Shown: positions 48,256-60,188 of the stretch, one piece after another
Numbering within the stretch: position 1 is the first letter of the stretch
Layout of the letters: each line of letters begins with the position of its first letter
Assembly (NCBI RefSeq): GCF_001039355.2
Contig: NW_019775524.1
Location: forward strand, 841,766-905,765
DNA from: Lingula anatina
Taxonomy: Eukaryota > Brachiopoda > Lingulata > Lingulida > Lingulidae
Direction: 5' to 3'
Length of the DNA stretch: 64,000 bases
The notes under the pieces: model-generated
The model's database searches: none
What the model was told of the DNA's origin: nothing
Seen by the model: the letters and a program-made list of their open reading frames with translations, nothing else
Program-made: the position numbers and the translations under genes

Positions 48256-49432
48256 ACTGTATTGTGAAGACATTATTGACTGGCATTTTTACGTCTTTCC
48301 AGATAATAGCCGAGCTAAGTGGACTTGTATCAGCTTGAGGTGATAATAACTGACGGCCTGCAGTAGAAAAGTAGAACTCGTTCGCTTTCAGTTTGTCTAC
48401 AAATCAGCCGAACTGCTGTTATGGGCAATATAATGGCTTTTTGTCCTTGCTTGCTTACGCACGTTCTGTAGGATATTTCATTACAGTCATGGTCTAGTAG
48501 CGCCATTATTGTCAAAAGCTCTAATTTATTGCGAATATATTCTTAAGGTTTTCTGTAGTTTTATTGGTCTCTTGTCACGCGGTCCATTTGTTCCAACAGA
48601 TATCTTTACTTGAAGTCACTTTCACAAAAGATGTTGATTAGAGTAAGTGAAACGAATTTCTGTTGTAGGTCTTGCAGTGATAAACAACAAGGCCAAGCCG
48701 TTCATAAGGTATTTTATGCGCGAGTTGATATATAATGCTTTTAAAGTAGATTATACATAAAAATGCATGCAATATGCCGATATTTGCTATTCTTTAGCAG
48801 TGCACATGGGCGGAACAAATGCTAAAAATAAATATTAAAACCACGTAGTCCTTTTACTGTATCATTTTATGTTATTGACTTATGCGATTATTTTCAAATA
48901 TATATGCAATAGCTCTACCTCAGCTCTTCTGCTTTCTGTGAGGTTCAGGTGCCTTAACATTGAGGGTTGATCGGTTCAGCTCTTTTCTTTGGGCTTTTAA
49001 CTATCTTAGCTGCTGCCCGTGGGGGCAAGGTATCATTAGACAACCCACGGAAAAGTGTCGCGCCTAGGAAGGTCGGTTAGTGTTTAAATGTAAACGAGCC
49101 TTTGGTTTATAGCTTCTGATAATGTTTCTCCAGTTGGCTGGCTTCCATATAATTTTTACTAGCACTAATTCGCTCGCGTAGTATCTAGCTATCTGCATTG
49201 GAAATCTCATTTCCAAGAAATCATAAAGGGAAGGATCTTTAGAGAATGTTTGTCGTTAAAATGCCTTTACAATATTATTAAGACGTGTATCTAAAATTAA
49301 GTGTTTTTATTGAAAAAACATTCTTAACGGAAAGTTGTTATCTAGCAAAGATTTTGAAAAACAGGCAACTAATTCCCTGAAGACGGAAATGTTTTTTTAA
49401 CAATACTTAGCACACAATGTGTTCCCTTAATC

Positions 49433-49454
49433 TGATTGCATTCAGCGAGAGTCC
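49433..49454. repeat. Solo end of the 'CTGAATGC' MITE family, block A copy 2
   Basis: Identical to 43541-43562. Confidence 0.6.
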
Positions 49455-52040
49455 CCGCATCGATCAAAGTGGGCCAATAGCTTTCGTAGGATGCGCCCAA
49501 AGAAGAACGCCTTTGTAAAAACTGTTGGTAGGTCTATTTCTATGATCTCAACTACTGTTCTGCTGAACTGAGCACAGGGCCATAGCCAAGGGGGTTGTGA
49601 GGTTTCGAAATAACCACCCTGTTTTGCCTGGAAAAGGTCCACTCTGTGTAAAATTTGATCTAGGTATACGGAGGTTTCACTGGGAAAGGTCCACTTTTTC
49701 AGAAAAGATCCCCCTCTTTAGAGATTGCAGGCTACAGACCTGGATCATCCCAAGAATCGGGATCAATTCATTCTAATATGTATATATGATACGTAGCACA
49801 AACCTTTCAAGGTCCATAACAATGATGGCGTCTTCTCGTTAAGCTATGGTTTGCTTCTGCACTTGCATCGGTTCTTCGGTCATTGGTTCTTTCGCAATTT
49901 CAGTAAGTTTACGAAACTTTGGCAGCCATGTCTCCAAGACTTGACAACTCTTACTGGTTGTTCTTCCTAATGTAAAACAAAAATGATTCTGCTGATTCTT
50001 TCCTCTGGTCTCCGTTCTTATATGATCGCTTTCCAAGGAAAGCCACGCGCAAAACTAATTAATGCTCCCTCATGTGGTTTTACACGTACAATATTTCTGG
50101 TACACACTTCTGTGTTCTTTTGTATGTAAAGCACGTTTAACCCGATTTTCCAATTATCTGTCAAACTAGCAATTCGGAAAACAACTTTATGCCGAGTAGC
50201 TCGAGAGGTACTAAGTGAAATTTGCACTAAGCACTTATCACTTTCAGTAGTCTGCACACGTCGGAGACCTTTTTCCCGTGTCCTTGCCCTTGCACTAGTC
50301 TTTGAAGTGGATGATACCTGCTGATCAGTCAGTTTGGATTTCAAAAAAATGCTGTCACGGCTAGCGTACCCTGTGCAACATTATGCACACTGTCCTCCTT
50401 TCCCAGCTTTAAGAAATCTATACACACTTTGATTAAAGGTCAGTGCTACATGTACGTCCCTTGGTTCACAACGAGCGTCCAGCAAACAGTGGTAAGTTCA
50501 GTGATAACGTAATTAATCAATCCTACACCGTCTTCCTATTTCAATTAAATAACCCACGCAGTACTCGGTCTAACAGCCACCTTTTTATCAAGTTTTCTGT
50601 CGACTGTTTTTAAATTAACCATTTTTAAATTAAAATTCATTTTTGTTATTGTCAGTTTGTTGAACACACATGTTTCAATATGGCGATTGAACTCGGTGTC
50701 GATATGTGCTGACAAGTTCCCTGTGGATTTATTGCTTTAAATATTACCTGAATAGATGGGTATTATAATTAGACTACAGCTTCCACATGTTAAGTCCATG
50801 TTTTGATTAAAATGTTTAATACGGATATGCTAGGTATTTAATCATTACTCAGCACGCGGTCATCAACGAAAAACCACGCCAGAGACAGTACATTTAATAA
50901 AATTCATATGGGGCCAAGATTACTGTCATTAACAACAAGAATAACAACAACAACAACAACAACAATAATAATAATAAAGTCACATATCATTGTTACATGG
51001 TGCATCTTTGCAATGAGTTGAACTTTTAAAAGTCTAATGAATGCAATTGTACGCTGCATTCAACACATTCTTTTAAAACCATGGACAAAACGCAGCGAAC
51101 TTTGAATCTTAATATTTCCTACATATTTCCTATAATTCAATGCACTGCACATTGCTTCTTAGTATATAAAAAGTCGGCAACTTAACAAGTTTTGGGTCAA
51201 AATAATAAATAAAATAATTTGAAACTTCCATATGTGCAAAATTTGTTGTCCAAAAGTACAATTCTGAAATGAAATGTGCGTTACTTTAATCCGATATAAG
51301 AGGACATTTGCACCATTTTTTGTTATAAACAAATTCCCGTCTCGTCTGAACCAAGTCTTTCACTGTCATTCTTTATAATATCATATCTACATGTGCATCA
51401 CGGACTTACAGCAGTACTTAATGTCTGCTCAATCTTACCTTAGCGTATCACTTTCCGTTCTATTGTGTTTATCTTGAAACCTCTAGCCACAACGCTGAAC
51501 AAAGCAGAGCACAGTCTGTTCGGCTGTACCAACGATTTGCTGCTTGCGCAACGTATTCTGGAACATGCGCTCTCTTTTATCTAATTTCCATCTTATCACT
51601 GACGTTGTCAATCTACATTTTAGCTTATTTCCGCTGGAACATGACCATGGTAATCCACAAATTAACCCATTTCGTTAATAGATAATATGCCTTGAAGGTT
51701 AGAGTGTTTGAAAAGACCGCCAGAGATCTGAGAAGGGTTGGTTTGTTGAACACACATATCTGATATAAATGATTATTACTTAAAAGGCCACTTGTCTCCA
51801 AAGAGATTTTTATTTAGAAATCTTGTGATCTGCGTCAATGAGTGGTTAATTAATTGGACTTTTTCAAAGATAATACTAAATTAAAGATGCCACCCCTCCG
51901 GCTCAGAGCCTATATGTATATGCTCTGCAGTTCCTAGAAAGAACTTTTCCCAATACAATGAGTGCAAGAAAATTATGTGACCTTGACATTTTATGCCTCA
52001 ATCTGTAAGTGAGAGTAATTAACTAATGCCTTTTAATTTA

Positions 52041-52047
52041 CTCACTG

Positions 52048-52089
<42 letters not shown>

Positions 52090-52100
52090 ACACACACACA
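52041..52100. repeat. Compound (CT)n(CG)n(CA)n tract, block A copy 2
   Basis: Shorter allele-like version of the tract at 46161-46240. Confidence 0.92.
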
Positions 52101-52562
52101 TAATGTCATTTGAGGCCCGTGTATTTTCCATGCATCTGTATACGAAAACGTATTTTTGCGTAATAAAGCTATTCAATAATTCAGACGTAAGACATTTAAT
52201 GGACTATGTCAAATTAAACCCAGACAGCATTCTGGATATACCTGTGGCCTTGAACCTCTACCCCTCCCCAGCCCCCTCCCCCCCCCCCTCCGTACCAGTC
52301 CTTGAACGCAAAACAGGTTTGCCACAAGGTACTAGGCCTACCTACAAGACCCAGTATATAATACACACTATAATCTCTAATACAGTGAGTATCCAGCGCT
52401 AATTAGAAACAGACAATACTACTGGGATATTACCGTTTGAAGAGTCACCTTGGGACATCTACCTACAGGCCTTCTTGTTTATTTCACAATGGATACAGGT
52501 GCTCACTATTTCATAACATACAAGTCCAATTTGTGATGTACTTAAACTGGTCTATCTAATTA

Positions 52563-54527
52563 CATGTACATACCTTTATGTCTTGGTGTAATTTCACTTT
52601 ATTTCCCTGTTGGTGTAATATGTGAAGTACTTATACAGGTGCCTATATCAAAACACCTGTATGATCTTTCCATAATGAGTATTGAAAAGCGACAACTTGC
52701 CTGTGGTTTCCCCTCTTTTAATTTCCCCTCTTATCAGTACTCGTTCATGTAAGTCCACACTGAGCAGGGAAAAATATAAATACAATGCAGTGAAATTGTC
52801 CCTTTGAAAATGTTGCAATCATTCCAGTCGTCGTTATATACACAAAAATTTTTCTTAGCCAGTTTTATGCTAAAAAATATTTTAACTTTTAATGATCGAT
52901 TTAAATAACGAACAGATAACTTGGCAGGTATACAAGTAAATATACATAATGCTTATAATACCAGTGCAGTTTTTGTGTCTAGGAAATAAATATTATCCAA
53001 AAGTACAACTGACACGAGCGTAGGCACACCGGATATTACGAATTCTGGATCCCGGATTCTGAATCTGGCGGCAATATTCCTCAATCAAAAGCCATGATTG
53101 CACTTCGACTTGGGCTGTTATCATCTCTGGTGATTTAATTTGCTGATCACCGGTAACGCATAATGTACATGTCATTTAACAGATATCGCGTACCCGGAAA
53201 TAACTTGCCCCTTGTCACTTAAAAACAAACATCGATAATCCTTTATCGGAGAATTTTAACTTTTAATGATGTTTCGTGAATAAATACTAACACACATGTC
53301 GCGTGTTATTAGTGCGTATGTGAGCAGTCTGTTACTGCTTAATACAATACATGTTAATGTTTACCTATCATATATCTTTTTATTTCACTCTCTCGCATGG
53401 CAACTAAAACACTTAAATTTGTACACCAAGGTAATGACTGTCGCTATGGCTACATGTATAGCCAAAAAACAATTGATTAAAAGCCCAAGTTCACTTTTTT
53501 GATTGACAAAAACTGAACAACATCATTAAAGAAAAAAAACTTGACACAATGATGACAATACTGCTTTGGTAAGTGATCTATTAACTGATAAAAACTTCAA
53601 AATTACTTTTTACACAGTACAGTATACATTATTTGGGAGGCCCTGAAACCGGTGTTAAAGATAAATAAATTCTGCCAATAATATCCCAATATATTTTTGT
53701 TTTGGTGACAGCGATTTAGTAATTACTTGTCATGATATACCGACTCAGACTTATTTACAAGAATTTTATAACAGCTACAACTGTGTTACCAAAAATAGAA
53801 GAATAATCTTCCCATTATCATCAGAAGCCACACCAGAAGCAATTGGGATCTCACCTGGGTCAGCTTACATGTGGTCAGGTTATATAACTTAGGCAAGATT
53901 TCCTTAGCCTTCAGACACGATGACAGTGGGGTTCTTAAAGCTTCCAGCAACGACTGGTTGCGCATTATTAAATAATACTTCGAATCTCATTTCCCACCCT
54001 AGAGCTGCTTAACTTAATACTTAATACTGTTTATTGTTGAAATATACCGTTACCTTGGTAGATGAGTGTGTCTGCTTCCCATCTTGATTGCTGGATCCCC
54101 GCACCAGTCGTTCAATTTCCCTCTTCCTTGATCTCTTGATCAAGTCTCGAATATATGAAGGACGTCTACTGCGACACTATGTACTGCAGATCCTAACGAG
54201 CTAGGCGAGGCTAGAGGCAGAGCCCGAGGCATGATTCTAGTTGAACATAGATGTAAGGGCGCATTTGATCACTTCGCCTCATTTTTTTTCCATCTGGATA
54301 ATTCAGAACCAAGGAAACACTAGACGAGCCAATTGAATTGATTTCTTATGACGTTAGTCCTAAGCCGCTGTGATGACGAACTTGTCCAGTTTTGCACCTC
54401 AAACTTGTTTACATGAAAATGAATTTTACAATGATTTTGGCATTTTATCCTAAAAAATACTTGCTTCATTATACTTTGACCCCCCAAAAATCCTATGTAC
54501 CGTTGTTGTTTAAATAAGGGAGGGATA
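52563..54527. other. Unique intergenic sequence between the duplicated blocks
   Basis: AT-rich, with no gene, RNA or clear repeat seen. The 60-residue frames at 52564 and 52993 have no supporting features. Confidence 0.5.
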
Positions 54528-54529
54528 TA
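54528..54529. other. Empty TA target site of the Tc1-like element
   Basis: GGGATATATGTCTTTC here lines up with the element end followed by TATGTCTTTC at 59783. So this copy is the unoccupied site, and the TA is the expected target dinucleotide of Tc1/mariner elements. Confidence 0.7.
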
Positions 54530-54678
54530 TGTCTTTCAAAGCAGAATATCATATAAAAATCAATGTGAAATCCATATTGTCAGGCACAGAACATAAACAG
54601 GAACTTAGGAATAATCCTATTGATAATTGTAATAATATTGAAATAGCATAAAATAAATGATTAATTCAAACTTGAACA

Positions 54679-54935
54679 GTAGGGGAGACCGGGGCTAGTT
54701 GGACCCCGGGGTAAGTTCCCCCCCCCCCCAATCCCCACATCAAGTCTCTTTAATAAAGTTACTTTAAGATGCTAAATTATTTCATTAGGACTCACTGCCG
54801 ACGCTTTCTTAGCACTATTGGATACGGTCACTTTACAAAATGATGTGATCTATGCTTTTACCCCATAGTTACTTTGTCATAAATTGATGGAGGTTCAAGT
54901 TACCCCGTGGTCCAAATAGCCCAGGTCTCCCCTAC
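54679..54935. mobile_element. 257-bp MITE with GTAGGGGAGACC ends, block B copy 1
   Basis: The left end GTAGGGGAGACCGGGGCTAG and the inverse right end GTAGGGGAGACCTGGGCTAT both continue TTGGACC(C/A)CGGGGTAA. The arms are about 38 bp. A C run lies just inside the left arm. Copy 2 is at 59932-60188. Confidence 0.82.
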
Positions 54936-56206
54936 ATGTATCTATACCCGTGCTACTGAATATGTGAAATAAACATTCACCTCTTAATGAGCATGGTGTG
55001 TTTACTTCCATACTTATATGACAGGAGTGGATGGAGGTCGTCTTCTGGGTCTTCCGGAAAACGGACAGAATTTTTAAAGCTTCGTTATGTATGATATCTA
55101 TGGAAGATGCCAATAAAACACATTTAAAACGAGACTATGAAAAGCAATCCACGTTTTAAATATCGGCATTAAATTATTTTTCATCCTTAGCCGAGCGATT
55201 AAGAATGCTTACAGTATAATAACATTACCAGGATAGTCTCCACTTTGTGCTTTAATTACTCAGAATTTTAAGTGATTGCCAGCCAAAAGTACACATAGGC
55301 AAGTCAGCGCATATGTTTATTTTTCGTACCTTTCACAAAGAAGTGCGGCCCTCTGGCAGTGTTACGATCCACCGTTTTTCGAGGACGGCCGTCTTGAAAT
55401 GATCCCATATCGCCTGTAGTATCACAATGAGAATTCAAACTAAATTTGAGTTGAAGGGGAGATAAAATCATTGACTTTATTAACCTCTTTTCAGGCATAA
55501 CGTCCAGACTACAGAGAAAACTATGGTTTTTAAAGGAATCCAACGATGACCAAAGAAACCAATGGGAATATTGATCCAAAAGTCAGCCCTGTATATCATT
55601 CAGAAACAGACTTGATGCATTGAAATGTTTCTGACTGGTGCCATAATTATAAAGCCGGCTAAAGCCATCATTAGCATACAAATAACTGACAGAATTAATA
55701 ACAGCGGGAGGTAGACTGACATATTGGCCGCTTTCCGCCAAAGAAAACTTCCTCGTCATCTAAAGCGGTTGTTTCTGTAAATTATATTGATATACTGTAC
55801 CTGGATACGTTACATGCACAAACAAACAGATGAAATAAAGAAAGAAAGAGAGAAATAAAGAAAAAGCAAGATAGAAAAAAGGAAAGGATGAGAAGGAGAA
55901 AAAAGAGTGAAAGAAAGAATGAAACAAACAAACAAAAAAACAAGGAGAAAACGCCTGCTGCTCTGTCCTCATTTCTCTGTCAATTACATGCGCCACACAC
56001 TAGGCGTGTGCTTAGCGCTTTTCAAGCCGTTCTGCACGTTTCAGCTTGCTTATTATGCAGACAGGGCTGGATGGACTGTGAAAAACTGGTCTGGCCAGTA
56101 GATATTACACAAACACGCGTGCGAGAAAGAAAAAAAGAGTGAGAGAGATGGGAGAGAGGGGGAGAGATAGAGGAGGGGAGATGAAAAGAGTGAGTGGTGT
56201 AGGCAG

Positions 56207-56247
<41 letters not shown>

Positions 56248-57605
56248 CTACCAATAATTATATCTGGTTGGGCAAAACATATACGCAAATTTTATAAATG
56301 TAAATAGCTCATATTCAACTTTTCTTTTGTCCAGATGACGTTATTACATTGTCGATATCAACGTACATGTATGTTAATGACGCGATAACAGATGTTCTGC
56401 ACGTTGTGAATAATATCTTGTTGATCAAGTCCAGGAAACTGTATAATGTTGTAAAAAGATGAATTGGATATGATGCAAAAATAATCACTTCAAGTCTTTT
56501 CCAGTTGCTTTGAATTATTAAATTTTTTTTGAGTTGCTTTGATAACTTTATTATCCATTTTCAACATATTTACCTGCAAAATATAAAGTAACGCACAAAA
56601 GTGTATGTTAAAAACAACTTTTTTGTCAATCACTATAAATAGCCAGCCAAGAAGAATACCAAATAACAATAATATATTGACTGTATGGCAACATTTTGAA
56701 GATCATATTTTGAATGCAGTGCAGCAATGCTTAGAACTGCAAAATAGATTCTAGACGCATGATTTTAGCCACTGTTAGTCAATTCGAGGATAAGGGACAC
56801 TATATCTGAGATTTGAATAAATTGTTAAAATGCTGCCTTTCAAATGTAAATCTTAAATATCAACTAGTAAGTAAAAACAACTTTTAGGGTGACGTGCCTT
56901 TTTTAAATTTCTTCACGCACTTATGAAAACCAATAAATGTCTAACATGTTAATGTCGAGCTCATATCTTCTGAGAAACATTTCTCAACACTCACTAATAT
57001 CAACAAATAATTGTCTTATTTATCGAGCTCATCTTTTCTGAGAAATTGTAGGGCAACGCTTTTCGACCAACAAGCGTCGCTTTAATCACTAAACAGTGTC
57101 AGATGACGGAGTGATTCAAAACTCCTTTACTATTGGCAGCACTAAGGCATAACCGTGCTGTTCAATAATCATCTCAACAAGATGAAGCACACTTATAATT
57201 TGACAACCTTTTCCCACATACGTCCCTCCGAGACACGTTATCAGTAACCAATATTGAATTACGTGTGTCCCAACATATGAAACAAGGAGAGATTTCAGAA
57301 CGACTTTATCGTGCATGGACATGCGCAGTTCCAGTTGTTTTTTTTTTTTCTTCAAATAACATTATCTAATGACGATAACGATGAAACCACACAACAGCCT
57401 TGATTGACAAGACCAAAGAATTACCAGCTGACTTCAGAAGCAGAATCCAAGACATCTGAAAATCTGAAATGTTCTTGCGTGTGTCTTTTCAAGTGATACC
57501 GGTATAAAAGACACCTGAAGATCTGAAATGGTCTTGCATGTGTTTTCTTCAAACCACACAGGCATTATTCTGTATTTCTTCCCTGACAGTGTGTGTTTTT
57601 CATAG

Positions 57606-57684
57606 TTACGAAAAGAAGGAAAACTGTGGGCAGGTGTTGCAATATCAATTACTGAAAGCTATACAGCACGGATGTTTCGACACG
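57606..57684 (+). CDS. Possible isolated exon, block B copy 1 (unknown protein)
   Basis: A 79-bp open segment, acceptor TTTTTCATAG and donor CACG|GTATGT, would encode YEKKENCGQVLQYQ... to ...HGCFDT. The corresponding segment 62871-62949 has the same length, the same splice dinucleotides and two substitutions, both at synonymous third positions, while the adjacent pyrimidine tract carries an indel. No flanking exon was found and no family is recognised, so this is only a candidate. Confidence 0.22.
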
Positions 57685-58492
57685 GTATGTGTATATAAAT
57701 ATAACACAAGCAAGCAAATAAAGCTCGATCTCAATTACAAGGGGAAATGTTTAGATATAAACGAGTGAACGTATATCACAAATTGAAATGATATCTACAA
57801 TAAGTGAGCACACGCATACAGTGTGAAATGAACAAGGAGCCCTTTAGGTAGACGTCCTAAGGTGTCATTTCATGCGACACTAGTATTATCCTTTACCGAT
57901 TAGTGCTGGGCGCCCGGGGAGGGGGGGGGGGGGGTAGTACCCGCTCATATAGTTTACATAATTAAAGCAAAGCCAGATACAATAATTTGACCGAGTTGTC
58001 AGAGAGGAGAGATTCAGGGGCTATAGTGTGAAATATTAAAGTTTCATGGGGCTCTGTGTACACCAAGGTAAACACCACCATGGGGTCTTGTAAAACAATA
58101 ACTGTACCATTCTTTACATCACTGATATGTGCTGAGTACCATCAGATTCAGAGAATGCTGGAAACTACCTCCGTCCTGAAAACTGGCCTTTACCATCAGC
58201 ATTCTCTACCCAATAAGCGGAAACGACAGAAACATGCGTTTGCTGCCTGGTATGACATGGTGTAGTGCTCAGTAAGCTAATTAAAGAAACTCTGTTTTGG
58301 TACCTAAAAATTATACATAAATCACAATCAAAATCTTTTAAGTGTTATCAAAATGGCTAGTCCGCAGTTTGATATAGCCGCATGTGTTCCCATGCAATCT
58401 GACACGTTCTTACATGCGGGCAAACGATTTAAGCCAATTTGATAAAGTACAGATCTTGTTCTCTTTGTTAAGATTTACATAGTTCCCCTACA

Positions 58493-58493
58493 N
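58493..58493. other. Single N: probable contig junction
   Basis: Lies between the end of block B copy 1 and the start of the Tc1-like element that precedes copy 2. Confidence 0.7.
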
Positions 58494-58779
58494 CTGCGTA
58501 CTGCAATTATCTCCTGTAGACGGCGCGACAAGCCTTCAACACGGGTAACAATTCTGTTATGTGGGATATTGTCCCATTCATCCTAAAGAGCGTGGCGGAA
58601 TTGGTCAAGATTATTTAGGAATTGGTTCTCCTCAACAATGCACATTCCAATTTATGCCACAGGTGCTCAGTAGGATTAATATCAGGGCTCAAAGACGGTT
58701 GTCCCATCCTCAGAGCCCTGTGTTTCTGCAACAAATTCTTTGCCAGACGAGAGCGGTGAGCAAGCGCGTTGTCACAATG
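58494..58779 (-). pseudogene. Tc1-like transposase remnant, left arm
   Basis: On the minus strand: the second catalytic Asp in DNALAHRSRLAKN (codon 58773-58771), then QPSLSPDINPTEHLWHKLE with the catalytic Glu (codon 58668-58666). Exactly 34 residues lie between them, the DD34E signature of the Tc1 family. Further on come EWDNIPHNRIVTR and RRLQEIIAVR. Stop codons interrupt it (for example after RRTNS and before DEWDNIP). The N-terminal half of the transposase is absent. Confidence 0.82.
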
Positions 58780-59078
58780 AAGCCAGTAGCATCCCTGAAG
58801 TCACCTCTTGCAAATGGAGTGAGATTTCTGTTGAGAATGTTACATTAAAATGCCCCTGTTACGTTTTGTTCCATGGGCTTGGAATGTTCTCCAAATGCGG
58901 ATTGATCTAACACCTCAGGCGATATTACCCTACACACACCCTTCCAAGAAGCATTTTTTAACATGTTTATGGACCCTCTTTGACCATCAATGGGATACAA
59001 GAAATAATTTGATTCTGCATCAAAACCGACTTCCTTCCAGTGATGGATGGCCAGGTTCAGGTGCCTGTGGGATCACTG

Positions 59079-59449
59079 AACGTAGCATTCTCAGCTGATA
59101 TCTCATTCCATCTTCAAGAACTGACTTTGGGGTTAACTCAAGGCTTTATCATGACTGCACACTTGCTCACACCTCTCGCCTGGCAAATGTTTGTTGAAGA
59201 AACACAATGGTCTAAGGATGGAACCACCATCTTTGAGCCCTGATATTAAACTTACTAATCAACTGTGACATGAATTGGAGTGTGCAATGCAAAGGAGAAC
59301 CAACCCCATAGAAACGTGGACCAACTCCCCCAACTTGTTTAAGAAGAATGGGACAATATCCCACAAAACAGAATTGTAACTCGTGTCTTGTCTTGTCGCG
59401 CCGTCTACAGGAGATAATTGCAGTACGCGGTAGACGCACACGCTGTTAG
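59079..59449 (+). pseudogene. Tc1-like transposase remnant, right arm
   Basis: Plus-strand counterpart of the left arm, more decayed: SLSPDI near 59232, EEWDNIPQNRI near 59346, then after a one-base frameshift RRLQEIIAVRGRRTRC ending at TAG 59447-59449. About 330 bp of non-coding sequence separates this stop from the right terminal repeat. Confidence 0.8.
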
Positions 59450-59931
59450 GCACGTGATCTTTAACGAGCACACTCTAATGCTAATTGTGTGTGAATTTGG
59501 TGACATTTGATGGCGTCTTTTCAATTTTATAGACATTTCTTTACATCTGTAGAAGTCACAGTAAAACAGTCGATTTGAGGGGGTACCTCTTATAAATTTT
59601 ACTAAATGGTATAAAATGTGTATATTTTCACCACTATTTTGTATTTTTTAAACCATTAATCATGTTAGACACGGTATCCGTAATAAAAAGCACTTTTTTT
59701 AACAGTTCACAGCTGTGAGGTGATCATTTGTAAATAAAAGTACATGGAAATGGGGGTGGGACAACCTTTTTGACCAATGCTGTATGTCTTTCAAAGCAGA
59801 ATATCATATAAAAATCAATGTGAAATCCATATTGTCAGGCACAGAACATAAACAGGAACTTGGGAATAATCCAATTGATAATTGTAATAATTGAAATAGC
59901 ATAAAATAAATGATTAATTCAAACTTGAACA

Positions 59932-60188
59932 GTAGGGGAGACCGGGGCTAGTTGGACCCCGGGGTAATTGTCCCCCCCCCCCCATCCCCACATCAAGTCT
60001 CTTTAATAAAGTTACTTTAAGATGCTAAATTATTTCATTTGGACTCACTGCCGACGCTTTCTTAGCACTATTGGATACGGTCACTTTACAAAATGATGTG
60101 ATCTATTCTTTTACCCCATAGTTACTTTGTCATAAATTGATGGAGGTTCAACTTACCCCGTGGTCCAACTAGCCCAGGTCTCCCCTAC
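59932..60188. mobile_element. 257-bp MITE with GTAGGGGAGACC ends, block B copy 2
   Basis: Same element as 54679-54935. Confidence 0.82.

Larger units (their letters stand above)
46929..52562. repeat. Duplicated block A, copy 2 (5.63 kb)
   Basis: Partner of 41047-46702, offset 5881 bases at the start and about 5860 at the end. It starts at the N and runs on into unique sequence. No gene supported. Confidence 0.9.
54528..58490. repeat. Duplicated block B, copy 1 (3.96 kb)
   Basis: Matches 59783-63766 in the same orientation with scattered substitutions and microsatellite indels. It starts at a TA (54528-54529) that in copy 2 is occupied on its left by a Tc1-like element. It ends two bases before the N at 58493. 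It carries a MITE (54679-54935), GAAA- and GA-rich tracts (55831-55950, 56210-56244), two short tandem duplications (around 56955-57045 and 57448-57553) and one possible exon. Confidence 0.9.
58494..59782. mobile_element. Decayed, palindromic Tc1-like (DD34E) transposon, left end missing
   Basis: The right end is a terminal inverted repeat which, read inward, is CAGCATTGGTCAAAAAGG; it abuts TA at 59783-59784. Inside are two diverged inverted copies of the C-terminal part of a Tc1 transposase gene: a left arm 58494-58846 (minus strand) and a right arm 59079-about 59431 (plus), around a loop of about 230 bp. The left terminus is cut off by the N at 58493. Arms that differ at many positions are not a simple fold-back sequencing artefact. 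Both frames are broken, so the element is dead. Confidence 0.82.

Noticed and set aside
55304-55579. Minus-strand frame repeated at 60557-60832, with a possible exon ending GTGAAAG|GTACG
   Set aside because: Copy 2 has lost the GT donor (GAACG) and the differences in the frame are non-synonymous.
55831-56290. Lys- and Phe/Ser-rich short frames in block B
   Set aside because: Translations of GAAA and GA microsatellites.
58056-58265. Open frame repeated at 63324-63563
   Set aside because: The differences seen between copies are amino-acid-changing, and there is no family resemblance.
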